From Mycetocola reblochoni REB411 (lineage in GTDB: Bacteria > Actinomycetota > Actinomycetes > Actinomycetales > Microbacteriaceae): 64,000 bases of DNA. The stretch covers positions 1 through 64,000 of the forward strand of contig NZ_FUKR01000066.1 in NCBI RefSeq assembly GCF_900163835.1. The letters are read 5' to 3'. Under the pieces are notes generated by a model. That model saw only the letters and a list, made by a program, of their open reading frames with translations. It did not search any database and was not told the DNA's origin. Position 1 is the first letter of the stretch. Every line of letters begins with the position of its first letter. Positions 15,510-24,740 of this stretch are shown piece by piece. The translations under genes were made by a program, and so were the position numbers.

Positions 15510-16247
15510 TCAGCCCAGCTGATCGGCGGGGCGGAGCAGAACCTCGTTGATCGCCAGGTGGCGGGGCCGCGCGAGCACGAAGGCGATGACCTCGGCGACG
15601 TCTTCGGGGGTGACCGTCGCCACGTCGTAGCCCTTCTGCACGGCTTCCCTGGTCGCCTCATCGGTGATGTGGCTGGGCAGCTCCGTGTCGACGACGCCCG
15701 GCTCGATGAGCGTCACCCGCACGTCGGGCAGCAGCTCCTGTCGCAGGGACTCCGACCAGCCGTTGATGCCCCACTTCGTTGCCGCATAGACACCGTTGGT
15801 GGCGCGGGCGGTGCGGCCGGCGACGGAGGAGATGTTGATCAGGTCCCCGCCACTCCCGCTCGTGAGCTGGTCGAGAAAAACCTCAGTGGCCGTGATCGCA
15901 CCTAGCAGGTTCGCCTCGACCATGGTCCGGTAGTCGTCCCGCCGCTTCGAGGAGAACGGCCCGAGCAGCATGACCCCGGCGTTGTTCATCAGCACGTCGG
16001 CCCCGCCGAGCTCGTCCTGGACGCGTCGGGCCGCGGCGACGAGCTGGTCGCGGTCGGTCACGTCGGCGCGGATCGCGATCGACCCGTTGCCGAGCTCCCG
16101 AGCGAGGGCTTCGATGCGATCGATCCGACGCGCCAGGAGCGCGACCGTGTACCCGACGGCGGCGAGGGCACGCGCGGTCGCGGCGCCGATTCCGGAGGAT
16201 GCTCCGGTGACGACCGCGACGCGGCCGGGGATCGGGGGTGTGCTCAT
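15510..16247 (-). CDS. Short-chain dehydrogenase/reductase
   Basis: The 245-residue protein is a classical SDR. It has the Rossmann glycine motif TGASSGIG (about 16-23), NNAGVM, catalytic Ser in NISSVAG and YAATK with the catalytic Tyr and Lys. It should use NAD(P)(H) on an alcohol or ketone; the substrate is not evident. The start ATG at 16247 is the only one that precedes the Rossmann strand closely (MSTPPIPGRVAVVTG). It diverges from the XRE regulator at 16539, which is a likely regulator of it. Confidence 0.9.
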   Translation of the reverse strand: MSTPPIPGRVAVVTGASSGIGAATARALAAVGYTVALLARRIDRIEALARELGNGSIAIRADVTDRDQLVAAARRVQDELGGADVLMNNAGVMLLGPFSSKRRDDYRTMVEANLLGAITATEVFLDQLTSGSGGDLINISSVAGRTARATNGVYAATKWGINGWSESLRQELLPDVRVTLIEPGVVDTELPSHITDEATREAVQKGYDVATVTPEDVAEVIAFVLARPRHLAINEVLLRPADQLG

Positions 16248-16525
16248 GAACGATTCTCCTGACGTCGTCTGCTCCTGGCTGAAGCAGTGCTGGACGGACC
16301 GTGGCGGGCCGTCTCTCGACCACCAGCACACCACCGGACGCCGGAGTGAGGGAGGAACCAGCGGTTGGTGGGTGAGGACCCCGGCTGTCAGGTCTCAACC
16401 GAATGCGAGAGGAGCCGGTCTCGGTCTCCGCGCGGTCGGCCGGAGACGCATGTCTCTGCCGTCGCACGGACGGACCCATCGGAGCCGGGTGCTGATAGTT
16501 CCGCCCTGTCCGCAACCGCTCGGGT

Positions 16526-16531
16526 TAGCGT
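16526..16531 (+). promoter_or_regulatory. -10 element of the XRE regulator gene, leaderless type
   Basis: TAGCGT lies seven bases before the ATG at 16539. No SD is present, so transcription probably starts at the codon. Confidence 0.35.
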
Positions 16532-16538
16532 TGATGCC

Positions 16539-17411
16539 ATGGATCACGGAGCGGAGGTGACGGAGTTTCTGCGCTCGCGCAGGGACCGGATGTCGCCGGA
16601 GAACGCGGGCCTCATCGGCGGCGGACGTCGCCGCGTGCCCGGGCTGCGGCGTGAAGAGGTCGCCATGCTCACCGGCATCAGCGTCGAGTACTACGCCCGC
16701 ATGGAACGGGGGGATCTCCGCGGCGTCTCGCCCGAGGTCCTGGACTCCCTGGCGCGGGCGCTGCACCTCGACGAGGCTGAGTACGATCACCTCAGCGATC
16801 TCGCGCGGGCCGCCGGGCCGCCGCCGCCACGGCGCCGCAACTCTCGGGCTGCGATGCCGCTGACGAAGCCGGAACTGCAGCGGTTTCTGGACGCGGTGAC
16901 GGGCGCCCCGGTGTGGGTGCGCGACCGGCGGTTGGACGTCGTCGTCGCCAACGCTCTGGGCCGCGCGCTCTACGCACCGCTGCTCGACGATCCGACCGCC
17001 CAGGGCAACACCGCACGGTTCATGTTTCTGAACCCCGCGGCGCAGACTTTCTTCCCCGACTGGGAGCGCAACGCTGACGACGTCGTCGCGACACTGCGCA
17101 GCTATGCCGGCCACGACCCGCACGACACGGCCCTGACCGGGCTGATCGATGAACTCCTGACCCGAAGCGACACGTTCCGTCGCCGCTGGTCCGAGCACAA
17201 CGTGCGTCATCACCGCACCGGTGTGAAGCGCATCCACCACCCTGTTGTGGGGAAGCTCGAGTTGTCTTATCAGGCGATGGGCCTTCCCGTGAACCCTGAG
17301 TGGTTCATGTTCGCCTACACGGCGGAGGCGGGAAGCCTCACCGAGGAGCGGATGAGGCTCCTGGGCAGTCTCGCCGCCGCGGACAGCGGCGCGCCGGCCG
17401 GGGACAACTGA
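16539..17411 (+). CDS. XRE-family regulator with MmyB-like ligand domain
   Basis: The 290-residue protein has an N-terminal helix-turn-helix (about 5-75; RVPGLRREEVAMLTGISVEYY, RMERGDLRGVSPEVLDSLARAL) and a C-terminal MmyB-like domain (about 105-280; VWVRDRRLDVVVANALGRAL, NPAAQTFFPDWERNADDVV, ending HPVVGKLELSYQ). In actinobacteria such proteins usually control a neighbouring oxidoreductase. Here an SDR is divergent and an aldo-keto reductase follows 62 bp downstream, so either or both may be targets. The effector is unknown. Confidence 0.92.
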   Translation: MDHGAEVTEFLRSRRDRMSPENAGLIGGGRRRVPGLRREEVAMLTGISVEYYARMERGDLRGVSPEVLDSLARALHLDEAEYDHLSDLARAAGPPPPRRRNSRAAMPLTKPELQRFLDAVTGAPVWVRDRRLDVVVANALGRALYAPLLDDPTAQGNTARFMFLNPAAQTFFPDWERNADDVVATLRSYAGHDPHDTALTGLIDELLTRSDTFRRRWSEHNVRHHRTGVKRIHHPVVGKLELSYQAMGLPVNPEWFMFAYTAEAGSLTEERMRLLGSLAAADSGAPAGDN

Positions 17412-17461
17412 GCCGGCCAGGGGTGTACTGGCAGTTCCTTCCGTGCCACGGGGCGCGCGCT

Positions 17462-17467
17462 TACCGT
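17462..17467 (+). promoter_or_regulatory. -10 element of the aldo-keto reductase gene, leaderless type
   Basis: TACCGT is followed by six bases and the ATG at 17474; no SD is seen. Confidence 0.35.
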
Positions 17468-17473
17468 GAAGCC

Positions 17474-18355
17474 ATGACCATGAACATCACTCTGAACAAC
17501 GGCGTCGAGATGCCTGCCCTGGGCTTCGGCGTCTTCCAGACTCCGCCCGAGGCGACCGCCTCCTCCGTGACCGAGGCGCTCACGGTCGGCTACCGCCTGA
17601 TCGACACCGCCGCGTCATACCTCAACGAGCGCGAGGTCGGCGACGGCATCACGCAGTCCGGTCTGGACCGCTCCGAGGTCTTCATCGAGACGAAGCTGTG
17701 GATCTCCGACTACGGCTACGAGGAGGCCCTGCACGCCTTCGAGAAGTCCGCCGGCAAGCTCGGGGTCGAGCAGATCGACCTGCTCCTGCTTCATCAGCCG
17801 CTGACGACCGCCTTCGAGAGGACGGTCGGTGCCTACACGGCGCTGGAGAAGCTCCTGGCCGACGGGAAGGTCCGCGCGATCGGCGTCAGCAACTTCATGC
17901 CCGAGATGCTGTCCGAGCTGCTGAGGCAGACCAGCGTGGTCCCCGCCGTCAACCAGGTCGAGGTCCACCCCTACTTCACTCAGCCCGAGGTGCAGCGGGT
18001 GAACGCCGAGCACGGCATCCTCACCCAGGCCTGGTCGCCGATGGGCGGTATCACCAGCTACCGCGGCGACTCCAGCCGTTCCACGTTCACCGACCCCGTC
18101 ATCGGTGCGATCGCGACCGCGCACGGTAAGAGCCCCGCGCAGGTCATGCTGCGCTGGCACCTGCAGGAAGGCCGATCGGCGATCCCCAAGTCCGTCAAGC
18201 CCGAGCGCATCGCCGCGAACGTCGACGTGTTCGACTTCGAGCTCACCGGCGACGAGCTGGCGGCGATCGACGGCCTGGACACCGGCGTGCGTGGCGGCCC
18301 GGACCCTGCTTCGGTGACCCTGGACGGCTTCCACCGCGACATCCCCGAGGCGTAG
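17474..18355 (+). CDS. Aldo/keto reductase (diketogluconate-reductase type)
   Basis: The 293-residue TIM-barrel reductase has the family signatures LIDTAASYLNEREVG (catalytic Asp and Tyr), VFIETKLW (catalytic Lys), LLLLHQPL (His) and the C-terminal NADPH site IPKSVKPERIAANVDVFDF. It should reduce aldehydes or ketones with NADPH. It lies directly behind the XRE regulator and is read in the same direction. Confidence 0.94.
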   Translation: MTMNITLNNGVEMPALGFGVFQTPPEATASSVTEALTVGYRLIDTAASYLNEREVGDGITQSGLDRSEVFIETKLWISDYGYEEALHAFEKSAGKLGVEQIDLLLLHQPLTTAFERTVGAYTALEKLLADGKVRAIGVSNFMPEMLSELLRQTSVVPAVNQVEVHPYFTQPEVQRVNAEHGILTQAWSPMGGITSYRGDSSRSTFTDPVIGAIATAHGKSPAQVMLRWHLQEGRSAIPKSVKPERIAANVDVFDFELTGDELAAIDGLDTGVRGGPDPASVTLDGFHRDIPEA

Positions 18356-18388
18356 ACGCCGGGCCCGCACCCGACGGTGTCGGCGCCG

Positions 18389-19306
18389 CTACCGCTCGGT
18401 GCTGCGGCGACGCGGCGTGAGCTGACCGGCGAGCATGGCGGCGAGGGCCGCGGCGAAGCCGAGCAGCTGGACGGGGGAGAGCGCCTCCCCCGCCAGCAGG
18501 GCTCCGAGGGCGGCGGCGACCAGCGGCGACAGCAGTCCGAGCAGAGCGGTCGAGGTGACGGGCAGCCGTCCGATCCCCGCGAACCAGACGGTGTAGCTGA
18601 GCAGTCCGCCGACGAGGCCGAGCCACAGGTATCCCGCGACGGCGGCACCGTCGATCCCCGAGGGGACGCCGTCGATCAGCAACGCCGGAACGAGCAGGAC
18701 CAGCCCCGCCGCGGTCAGCTGCCAGCCGGCGACGGCCATCGGCCCGACACCCTCGGGGCGCCCCCACTTCTTCGCAAGCACGACGCCGACGCCCATGGAC
18801 AGCGCCCCGCCGAGCCCGGCGAGGATGCCCACGGCGTCGAAGCCCGCCCCCGGCCCGATGACGACGAGTGCCACGCCCACGAGCCCCACCAGTCCCCAGC
18901 TGACCCGCCAGGCGGACAGGCGCTCGCGCAGCACGATGACGGCGAGCACCGCCACGGCGATGGGCTGTGCGGCGCCGAGCGTCGCGGCGACGCCGCCGGG
19001 CAGGTGCTGCGCGGACAGGAACAGCAGGGGGAAGAACGCGCCCATGTTGAGGATGCCGAGCACGAGACTGCGCCACCACCACGAGCCGCTCGGCAGCCGC
19101 CGCGACAGGGCGAGCGCGATGAGGCCGGCGGGCAGGGACCGCATCAGGGCGGCGACGAGCGGATGGCCGGCGGGGAGCAGCTCGGTCGTCACGATGTAGG
19201 TGGTCCCCCAGACGGCGGGGGCCAGCGCGGTGAGGGCGGTCCAGCCCCGGCGACCGAGCCCGCGCTGGGCCGACGGCGAGGGCGAGGGGGCGATGGTGTT
19301 CGTCAT
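18389..19306 (-). CDS. EamA/DMT-family transporter
   Basis: The 305-residue membrane protein has ten predicted helices arranged as two EamA repeats; the first begins TALAPAVWGTTYIVTTELLP and the second near AVAGYLWLGLVGG. The family exports amino acids, metabolites or drugs across the cytoplasmic membrane. The start at 19306 is preferred over upstream codons because it leaves a 76-bp intergenic region holding an inverted repeat shared with the divergent LysR gene, which probably controls it. Confidence 0.92.
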   Translation of the reverse strand: MTNTIAPSPSPSAQRGLGRRGWTALTALAPAVWGTTYIVTTELLPAGHPLVAALMRSLPAGLIALALSRRLPSGSWWWRSLVLGILNMGAFFPLLFLSAQHLPGGVAATLGAAQPIAVAVLAVIVLRERLSAWRVSWGLVGLVGVALVVIGPGAGFDAVGILAGLGGALSMGVGVVLAKKWGRPEGVGPMAVAGWQLTAAGLVLLVPALLIDGVPSGIDGAAVAGYLWLGLVGGLLSYTVWFAGIGRLPVTSTALLGLLSPLVAAALGALLAGEALSPVQLLGFAAALAAMLAGQLTPRRRSTER

Positions 19307-19352
19307 GTCCCCATCGTCGAGCGCCGAACACTGATGCGTCCAAGACATGGTT

Positions 19353-19369
19353 GTCATGGCAAGCATGAC
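19353..19369. promoter_or_regulatory. Candidate LysR operator
   Basis: GTCATG-GCAAG-CATGAC is a perfect 6-5-6 inverted repeat in the gap between the EamA and LysR genes. It overlaps a second repeat, GACA-TGGT-TGTC (19344-19355). The position fits a shared operator for autoregulation and control of the transporter. Confidence 0.5.
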
Positions 19370-19382
19370 GCAGCATCATGAA

Positions 19383-20270
19383 ATGGTGGACTTGCAGCAA
19401 TTGAGGTACGTCGTCGCCGTCGCTGAGGAGCGCAGCTTCACCCGGGCGGCCGAGCGCTGTTTCGTCGTCCAGTCCGCCCTCAGCCACCGCGTCAAGGCGC
19501 TCGAGTCGGAGCTCGGCCTGACGCTGTTCGCGCGGTCAAGCCGCCGGGTCGAGCCGACGCCGGCCGGCGACGCCTTCGTCGCACAGGCCAGGGCCAGTCT
19601 GGCCGCGGCCGACCGCGCGGTTCGCGACGCCTCGGCGGCGGACGGACGGGTGACGGGGACGCTGACGCTCGGGGTGATCCCGACCCTGACGGGGCTCGAC
19701 CTGGCCGAACTGCTCGGTCGCTTCCGCGCAGCCCACCCGGGCGTGCGTCTGATCGTCCGGGTGGGCGGGAGCGACGAGTTCGTCGCGGCGATCGCCTCGG
19801 GGACGATGGACGTCGCCCTGCTCGGGCTGCCGTCGTCGGCGGGGGCGCCGCCCGTCGCGCACAGGGAGCTGTCGCGGGACCGGCTGTCCGCGGTGCTGCC
19901 CTCCGACCATCGGCTGGCGGCGCGCAAACGCCTGCGCCTCGCCGAGCTTGTCGACGAGGACTTCGTTGACTTCCCCCAGGGCACGCCGGGGCGCGAGCAG
20001 ACCGACAGGGCGTTCGCCGACGCGGGGCTGAGCCGCGCGGTGCCGTTCGAGGTGATGAGCGTCGAGCTGATGCGTGACCTGATCGCCAGGGGACTGGCGG
20101 TGGGGATGCTGTCGCCCGGGGCCGGAGGGGTCCCCGCGGCGGGCGCGACCGACGAGGCCGTCGTGGCGCTGCCCGTGCTCGGCGGTCCGACGCGCGTGGA
20201 GTACCTCGCGTGGGACGGGTTCAACCCCTCGCCGGCCGCCCGGGCCTTTCTCGAGCTGCCGGCGGTCTGA
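19383..20270 (+). CDS. LysR-family transcriptional regulator
   Basis: The 295-residue protein has the LysR helix-turn-helix at the N-terminus (LQQLRYVVAVAEERSFTRAA, SALSHRVKALESELG) and a periplasmic-binding-like effector domain from about residue 90 (LGVIPTLTGLDLAELLGRF). ATG at 19383 places MVDLQQLRY at the start, which is the family norm. It is divergent from the EamA gene, so it probably regulates that transporter. Confidence 0.93.
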   Translation: MVDLQQLRYVVAVAEERSFTRAAERCFVVQSALSHRVKALESELGLTLFARSSRRVEPTPAGDAFVAQARASLAAADRAVRDASAADGRVTGTLTLGVIPTLTGLDLAELLGRFRAAHPGVRLIVRVGGSDEFVAAIASGTMDVALLGLPSSAGAPPVAHRELSRDRLSAVLPSDHRLAARKRLRLAELVDEDFVDFPQGTPGREQTDRAFADAGLSRAVPFEVMSVELMRDLIARGLAVGMLSPGAGGVPAAGATDEAVVALPVLGGPTRVEYLAWDGFNPSPAARAFLELPAV

Positions 20271-20364
20271 CGGCGGCGACAGGTGCTGTCCCGGGGCGCG
20301 TCGCCGTCCTGACCGCACGCCGCGCGGTCGGGCCGACGGCGTCGGGGGAAGCCGAGCCGACCGC

Positions 20365-22125
20365 TCACCCCTCAGACCAGGCGACCTTGCCGTGCGGCGG
20401 CGCAGTGAGGTGGAGCCGCGTCCCCGTCCACCGGTCTCGCAGCCACCGGTCGTGGGAGGCGACGACGACCGCTCCCGGGTAGTCGCCGATCGCCGCCTCC
20501 AGCTCGGTGACGAGAGCGAGCGACAGGTGGTTGGTCGGCTCATCCAGCAGCAGCACGTCCGGCGGGTCCGCAAGCAGCACGGCCAGCGCGACCCGGCGAC
20601 GCTGCCCGACGCTGAGAGCGCTGAGGGCGCGATTGAGGTCGCGGTGCGCGATCAGCCCGAATGTCTCGATCGGGGTCCGCTCGGCACGGTGGACGTCGAC
20701 GAGGTCGGCATAGCACTCGCGCACCGTCCGGCCGGGGCCCCGGCGTCGAGGGTCCGGCAGGGCGGTGTCCTGGGTGAGCTCGGCGATCCGTGCACGGGGG
20801 CCAGCGAGCCGGGTGCCGCCGTCGGGGGTGATCCGTGCGGCGAGCACACCGATGAGGGTTGACTTCCCCGACCCGTTCGCTCCCGTGATGAGGAGCCGGT
20901 CCTCTCGCCGCAGCGCCAGGCTGGTCGGGCTGAGCCGTTCCGGGACGGTGATGTTCGTGACCGCGATGAGGGGACCCTCGTCGTGCCCGTCCCGCGGGGT
21001 CCCCGCGGCGGTCAGGCCACGGAACCGGAGTGGCTCGGGCGGTCGGCCCAGCCGGCTGCGTTCGAGCGCGTCGAGCCGGGAGCGCGCCTCCGTCAGCCGC
21101 CGCGAGACGACCCTGGCGTTGCGGTCGGCGTAGAACTTCGCGGCCGCCCTGGTCTCCGTCCTCGGCCGCCAGTCGCTGTGCCCGACCTGGCTGCTCGCAC
21201 CGACGGCCGCACGGAGCCGGGTGAGCTCGTCCTGCTCTTCCTCGTAGCGGCGCTCCCACCGCCGACGTGCCGCGTGCCGCGCGTCCAGGTACTCGCCGAA
21301 GCCGCCGGTGAAGCGGGTCACGCCGATCCCCGTCCCGTCGCCGTCGCCGATCAGACCCTCGCTGTCGGCGTGGGGGGCGGGGGAGGGGTCCAGGTCGATC
21401 AGGGAGGTCGCCGCCTGCTCCAGGAATGCCCGGTCGTGACTGGCCATGAGCACCGGGCCGGGCCAGGACTGCAGCACGCCGACCAGGTGGGCGGTCGCGT
21501 CCTCGTCGAGGTGGTTCGTCGGCTCGTCGAGCAGCAGCACGTCCGGCCCGCTCAGCAGCAGCCAGGCCAGGGACAGCCGTGCCCGCTGCCCGCCCGAGAG
21601 CTCCGCCGTGGCCCTGCTGCGCTCGAGCGCAGCGAGCCCGAGCCCCGCCAGCGTCCGATCTCGCCTGGCGTCGATTCCCCACACGTCCAGACGCTCCGCC
21701 GTCGCCAGCGCGTCCGAGTAGCGCTCGAGGGTGCGAGGGTCCTCCGGCCGCTCGGCCAGCTCCGCAGCCAGGAGGGCGACGCGGTCGGCCGCCGCCCTGC
21801 CCGGTTCGACCGCGCGCTCAACGGCATCGCCGACGGTCTCCTCCGCGGAGAAGGGCGGCTCCTGGCGCAGGAGCCCGATGCTCGCTCGCGGTGTTCCCGG
21901 CGCGGTGGCGGTGACCCGTCCCGTGTCGGGGGGACGGAGCCCGGCGATGATCGACAGCAGTGTGGACTTGCCGGAGCCGTTCTCGCCGATCAGGCCGACA
22001 CGGTCGACGGGGGACAGGACGAGACTCACGTCCGTGAGCACACGGCGGTCGGCGGAGGAGCAACCGACCCCGTCGACGACAAGCTGGGCGCCCGGACGGG
22101 ACGGCGGAAGTGGGTGTGGTGACAT
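20365..22125 (-). CDS. ABC-F family ATPase (ribosome-associated)
   Basis: The 586-residue soluble protein has two ABC domains and no membrane segment. Domain 1 has GENGSGKSTLL (about 49), LSGGQRARLSLAW and LLLDEPTNHLD; domain 2 has GANGSGKSTLIG, LSVGQRRRVALA and LLLDEPTNHLS. A charged linker (ERRYEEEQDELTRLRAAVG) joins them. ABC-F proteins act on ribosomes, some giving resistance to macrolide, lincosamide or similar drugs. Resistance is a possibility rather than a call. The start at 22125 is chosen since the upstream codons read through low-complexity sequence. Confidence 0.92.
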   Translation of the reverse strand: MSPHPLPPSRPGAQLVVDGVGCSSADRRVLTDVSLVLSPVDRVGLIGENGSGKSTLLSIIAGLRPPDTGRVTATAPGTPRASIGLLRQEPPFSAEETVGDAVERAVEPGRAAADRVALLAAELAERPEDPRTLERYSDALATAERLDVWGIDARRDRTLAGLGLAALERSRATAELSGGQRARLSLAWLLLSGPDVLLLDEPTNHLDEDATAHLVGVLQSWPGPVLMASHDRAFLEQAATSLIDLDPSPAPHADSEGLIGDGDGTGIGVTRFTGGFGEYLDARHAARRRWERRYEEEQDELTRLRAAVGASSQVGHSDWRPRTETRAAAKFYADRNARVVSRRLTEARSRLDALERSRLGRPPEPLRFRGLTAAGTPRDGHDEGPLIAVTNITVPERLSPTSLALRREDRLLITGANGSGKSTLIGVLAARITPDGGTRLAGPRARIAELTQDTALPDPRRRGPGRTVRECYADLVDVHRAERTPIETFGLIAHRDLNRALSALSVGQRRRVALAVLLADPPDVLLLDEPTNHLSLALVTELEAAIGDYPGAVVVASHDRWLRDRWTGTRLHLTAPPHGKVAWSEG

Positions 22126-22229
22126 GGATGATCCTGGCTCGCAGCTGTGCCTGCCGGGCGGGGCCTCGGACGCAGGGCATGGCGGCACTCAGATGATCAC
22201 GACACGAGCCTACCAGCGGGCGGGGCGGC

Positions 22230-23120
22230 TCAGAAGCGGTCGATGATGATCCTGGTCATCGACAGCAGCGTGTTGTGGGCGTCCGGACGCGTCATCAGCT
22301 CGGCCATGTCCGCGGGGACGATCTGCCAGCTCACGCCGAAGCGGTCGGTGCACCAGCCGCAGGCCTCGTCCTCGGGAACGTGGGACAGCGCGTTCCAGTA
22401 GCGGTCGATCTCGTCCTGGTCGCTGCAGTGGACGACGAGGGAGACACCGGGGGTGAAGTCGAACGGCTGCGGCGTCCCCGCGTCCATCGCAGCGAACCAC
22501 CGGCCCGCGAGCAGGGCGTCGGCGAACATCACCGACCCCGCGGCCGCCCGGCCGCTTCGCTCCGGGTAGCGCACGAGCGTTCCCTGGCGCGAGTCGGGGA
22601 ACAGGCCGAGATAGTGGGTGAGCGCATCCTCTGCGCTGCCCGTCCGGTCGTTGCCGAACATGAGCGAGGGGACGATCATCGGCCGGGGCTCGCCGGCAGG
22701 GTCGGTCAGCATCAGCTGCCAGCTGACCCCGTACCGGTCCTGGACCCAGCCGTACCGCCGGCTGAACGGATATTCTCTGAGTGGCATGAGCGCGGAGCCG
22801 CCGTCGAGGAGCGCCTGCCACATCCGGTCGAGGCCCGCCTCCGCATCGTCGTGGACCGAGGGATCCCAGTTGACGATGAAGCTGATGGCGGGGGTCGGGG
22901 CGAACTCGTCGCCCGCGTTGATGGCGGTGAACGGCAGCCCGGCCAGCTCCATGTCCACCGTGAGCACCTGACCGGCGAACGAGCGCTGGAAATCGGGCAG
23001 ACCCTCGGAGGGGTAGAACGTGGTCGCCGTCACCGCGGAGTCGGGGAAGACCGAGGTGTAGAACGCAGCGGCCTCCGCGGCCGTTCGGGTGAACCAGATG
23101 CTCGGGGTGATGTCGGTCAT
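22230..23120 (-). CDS. Two-domain VOC protein, PhnB-like
   Basis: The 296-residue protein has two tandem PhnB-like (3-dmu-9_3-mt) domains. The first starts ITPSIWFTRTAAEAAAFYTSVF and ends with YGVSWQLMLTDP; the second has PSLMFGNDRTGSAEDALTHY and ends FGVSWQIVPADM. The fold belongs to the glyoxalase/bleomycin-resistance superfamily. The exact reaction is unknown, and proteins of this type are often annotated, without proof, as methyltransferases. Confidence 0.9.
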   Translation of the reverse strand: MTDITPSIWFTRTAAEAAAFYTSVFPDSAVTATTFYPSEGLPDFQRSFAGQVLTVDMELAGLPFTAINAGDEFAPTPAISFIVNWDPSVHDDAEAGLDRMWQALLDGGSALMPLREYPFSRRYGWVQDRYGVSWQLMLTDPAGEPRPMIVPSLMFGNDRTGSAEDALTHYLGLFPDSRQGTLVRYPERSGRAAAGSVMFADALLAGRWFAAMDAGTPQPFDFTPGVSLVVHCSDQDEIDRYWNALSHVPEDEACGWCTDRFGVSWQIVPADMAELMTRPDAHNTLLSMTRIIIDRF

Positions 23121-23276
23121 GGCCCTGCTCCTTCCCGGCCGCGTCGTCGCGGGTCGTGACTGGATCATCCCACCGCGTCTCCCGCGGCGATAGACCGGCG
23201 GGACAATCCGCGCGATGTTTGCTTGACTTGTCCTCAGCCGACGCCATCCCTGTCGGCCGGAGAGGACACACACCCC

Positions 23277-23765
23277 GTGAACGAGCAGATCGATATCCCG
23301 AGCGACAACGACCCCGGCAGGGGCGACGACGGAATGGTGTTCCGTTCGCGTCGCTGGGTGCGCCCGGAGGACCTCAACGCCAACGGCACCCTCTTCGGCG
23401 GCAGCCTGCTCCGCTGGATCGACGAGGAGGCGGCGATCTACGCGATCCTGCAGATGGGGAACTCGCGGGCGGTCACCAAGTACATCTCGGAGATCAACTT
23501 CGTCAGCTCGGCGCAGCAGGGCGACCTCATCGAGATGGGTCTGCGGGCGACGGCGTTCGGCCGCACCTCCCTGACGATGCGCGCCGAGGTGCGCAACATG
23601 ATCACGCGGCGGTCCATCCTCACGATCGAGAAGATCGTGTTCGTCAACATCGGCGACGACGGGCGCCCGACGCCGCACGGCTTCACGGAGATCACCTACA
23701 GCCGCGACCGCATCCCTACCTCCGCGGAGATGCGCAAGGCCTACGTCCCGCCGACCGGCCGCTGA
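23277..23765 (+). CDS. Acyl-CoA thioesterase, hotdog fold (YciA/BACH type)
   Basis: The 162-residue protein contains the hotdog signature RPEDLNANGTLFGGSLLRWIDEEAA, with the Asn and Asp expected in the active site, and ends with ITYSRDRIPTSAEMRK. It should hydrolyse acyl-CoA thioesters. The GTG start at 23277 has GGAGAGG about 11 bases upstream. It faces an SDR on the opposite strand, 22 bp apart. Confidence 0.9.
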   Translation: MNEQIDIPSDNDPGRGDDGMVFRSRRWVRPEDLNANGTLFGGSLLRWIDEEAAIYAILQMGNSRAVTKYISEINFVSSAQQGDLIEMGLRATAFGRTSLTMRAEVRNMITRRSILTIEKIVFVNIGDDGRPTPHGFTEITYSRDRIPTSAEMRKAYVPPTGR

Positions 23766-23787
23766 CACCCGTCCGCTCCTCGACCGC

Positions 23788-24504
23788 TCAGAGCCGGACG
23801 AGCTCCTGCCTCGGCCGCACGGCGACGTCGGTGATCTGCGTGTCGGGGCCCTGGTCGACGACGAACCGGACGGCGCGCGCGACCGACTCAGGCCGGATGT
23901 AGCGCTCGGGCTCGGGCGTTCCACCCGACGCCTCCACCCCGGAACGCAGCAGGGGGGTGTCGGTCTGGCCGGGGGCGACGGTGACCACGCGGACACGGTC
24001 GGGCTCGACCTCGATGCGCAGGGAGTCGGCGAGCCCGCGCAGGCCGTGCTTCGCCGCCGCGTAGACGGCGCTGCCGGGGACCGGCCGCGTTCCCGCCCCC
24101 GAGCCGATGAAGACGATGTCGCCCTGCGCGGCGGTGACCGCCGGCAGCAGCAGCCGGGTCAGCTCCGCCGGGGCGATGAGGTCGACGACGAGGTGTTCGC
24201 GCCAGTCCTGCACGCTCGCGGAGCCGACGGCCCGGCCGGTCGCGATCGCCGCGGCGTGGACGAGGACGTCGAGACGCTCGATCCCGAGCGGCGCGATCGC
24301 GACGGCGAAGCCCTCCGGATCGCTCAGGTCCAGGCGGAGCGCCGTGACGCCGTCCCTCGACGCCCAGGCGGCGAGCGCCGGCTCGTTCCGGCCGACGACG
24401 ACGAGATCGTGTGTGGACGCCAGTTCCTCGGCGATGGCGGCGCCGATCCCGCTCGTGGCACCCGTGACGAGGGCGAGGGGGCGTGCTGCGGAGGCGGCGG
24501 TCAT
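23788..24504 (-). CDS. Short-chain dehydrogenase/reductase
   Basis: The 238-residue SDR has TGATSGIG near residue 15, a probable Ser in FIGSGAG, and YAAAK with the catalytic Tyr and Lys. NADP preference is suggested by the Arg in VVGRNEPAL after the second strand. The substrate is unknown. It diverges from the transporter operon that begins at 24741, with 236 bp between in which I see no clear riboswitch. Confidence 0.9.
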   Translation of the reverse strand: MTAASAARPLALVTGATSGIGAAIAEELASTHDLVVVGRNEPALAAWASRDGVTALRLDLSDPEGFAVAIAPLGIERLDVLVHAAAIATGRAVGSASVQDWREHLVVDLIAPAELTRLLLPAVTAAQGDIVFIGSGAGTRPVPGSAVYAAAKHGLRGLADSLRIEVEPDRVRVVTVAPGQTDTPLLRSGVEASGGTPEPERYIRPESVARAVRFVVDQGPDTQITDVAVRPRQELVRL

Positions 24505-24740
24505 GGTTCTCCATCCGGATGGTCTCGGGGTCGCCCCGACCGGTCGGGACGACCGCGTCGGACGTCTCCATTGTGGCCGGGGCCGGGACAGTGCCGGGAC
24601 AGGGCGGCCGTTTGTGACGCCAGGTTGAGCCCCGGTTCGACACCCCGGCGCGCACGCCGGTATTCCTGGGGGAGTCCCCGCCGATCGCCGCGCGGGCCCC
24701 GCCGCCGTCCACCCACGGACGCACCACCACTGGAGAGACC

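Noticed and set aside
24505-24740. Riboswitch in front of the transporter operon
   Set aside because: The gap has GC-rich inverted repeats but none of the conserved riboswitch cores I know.
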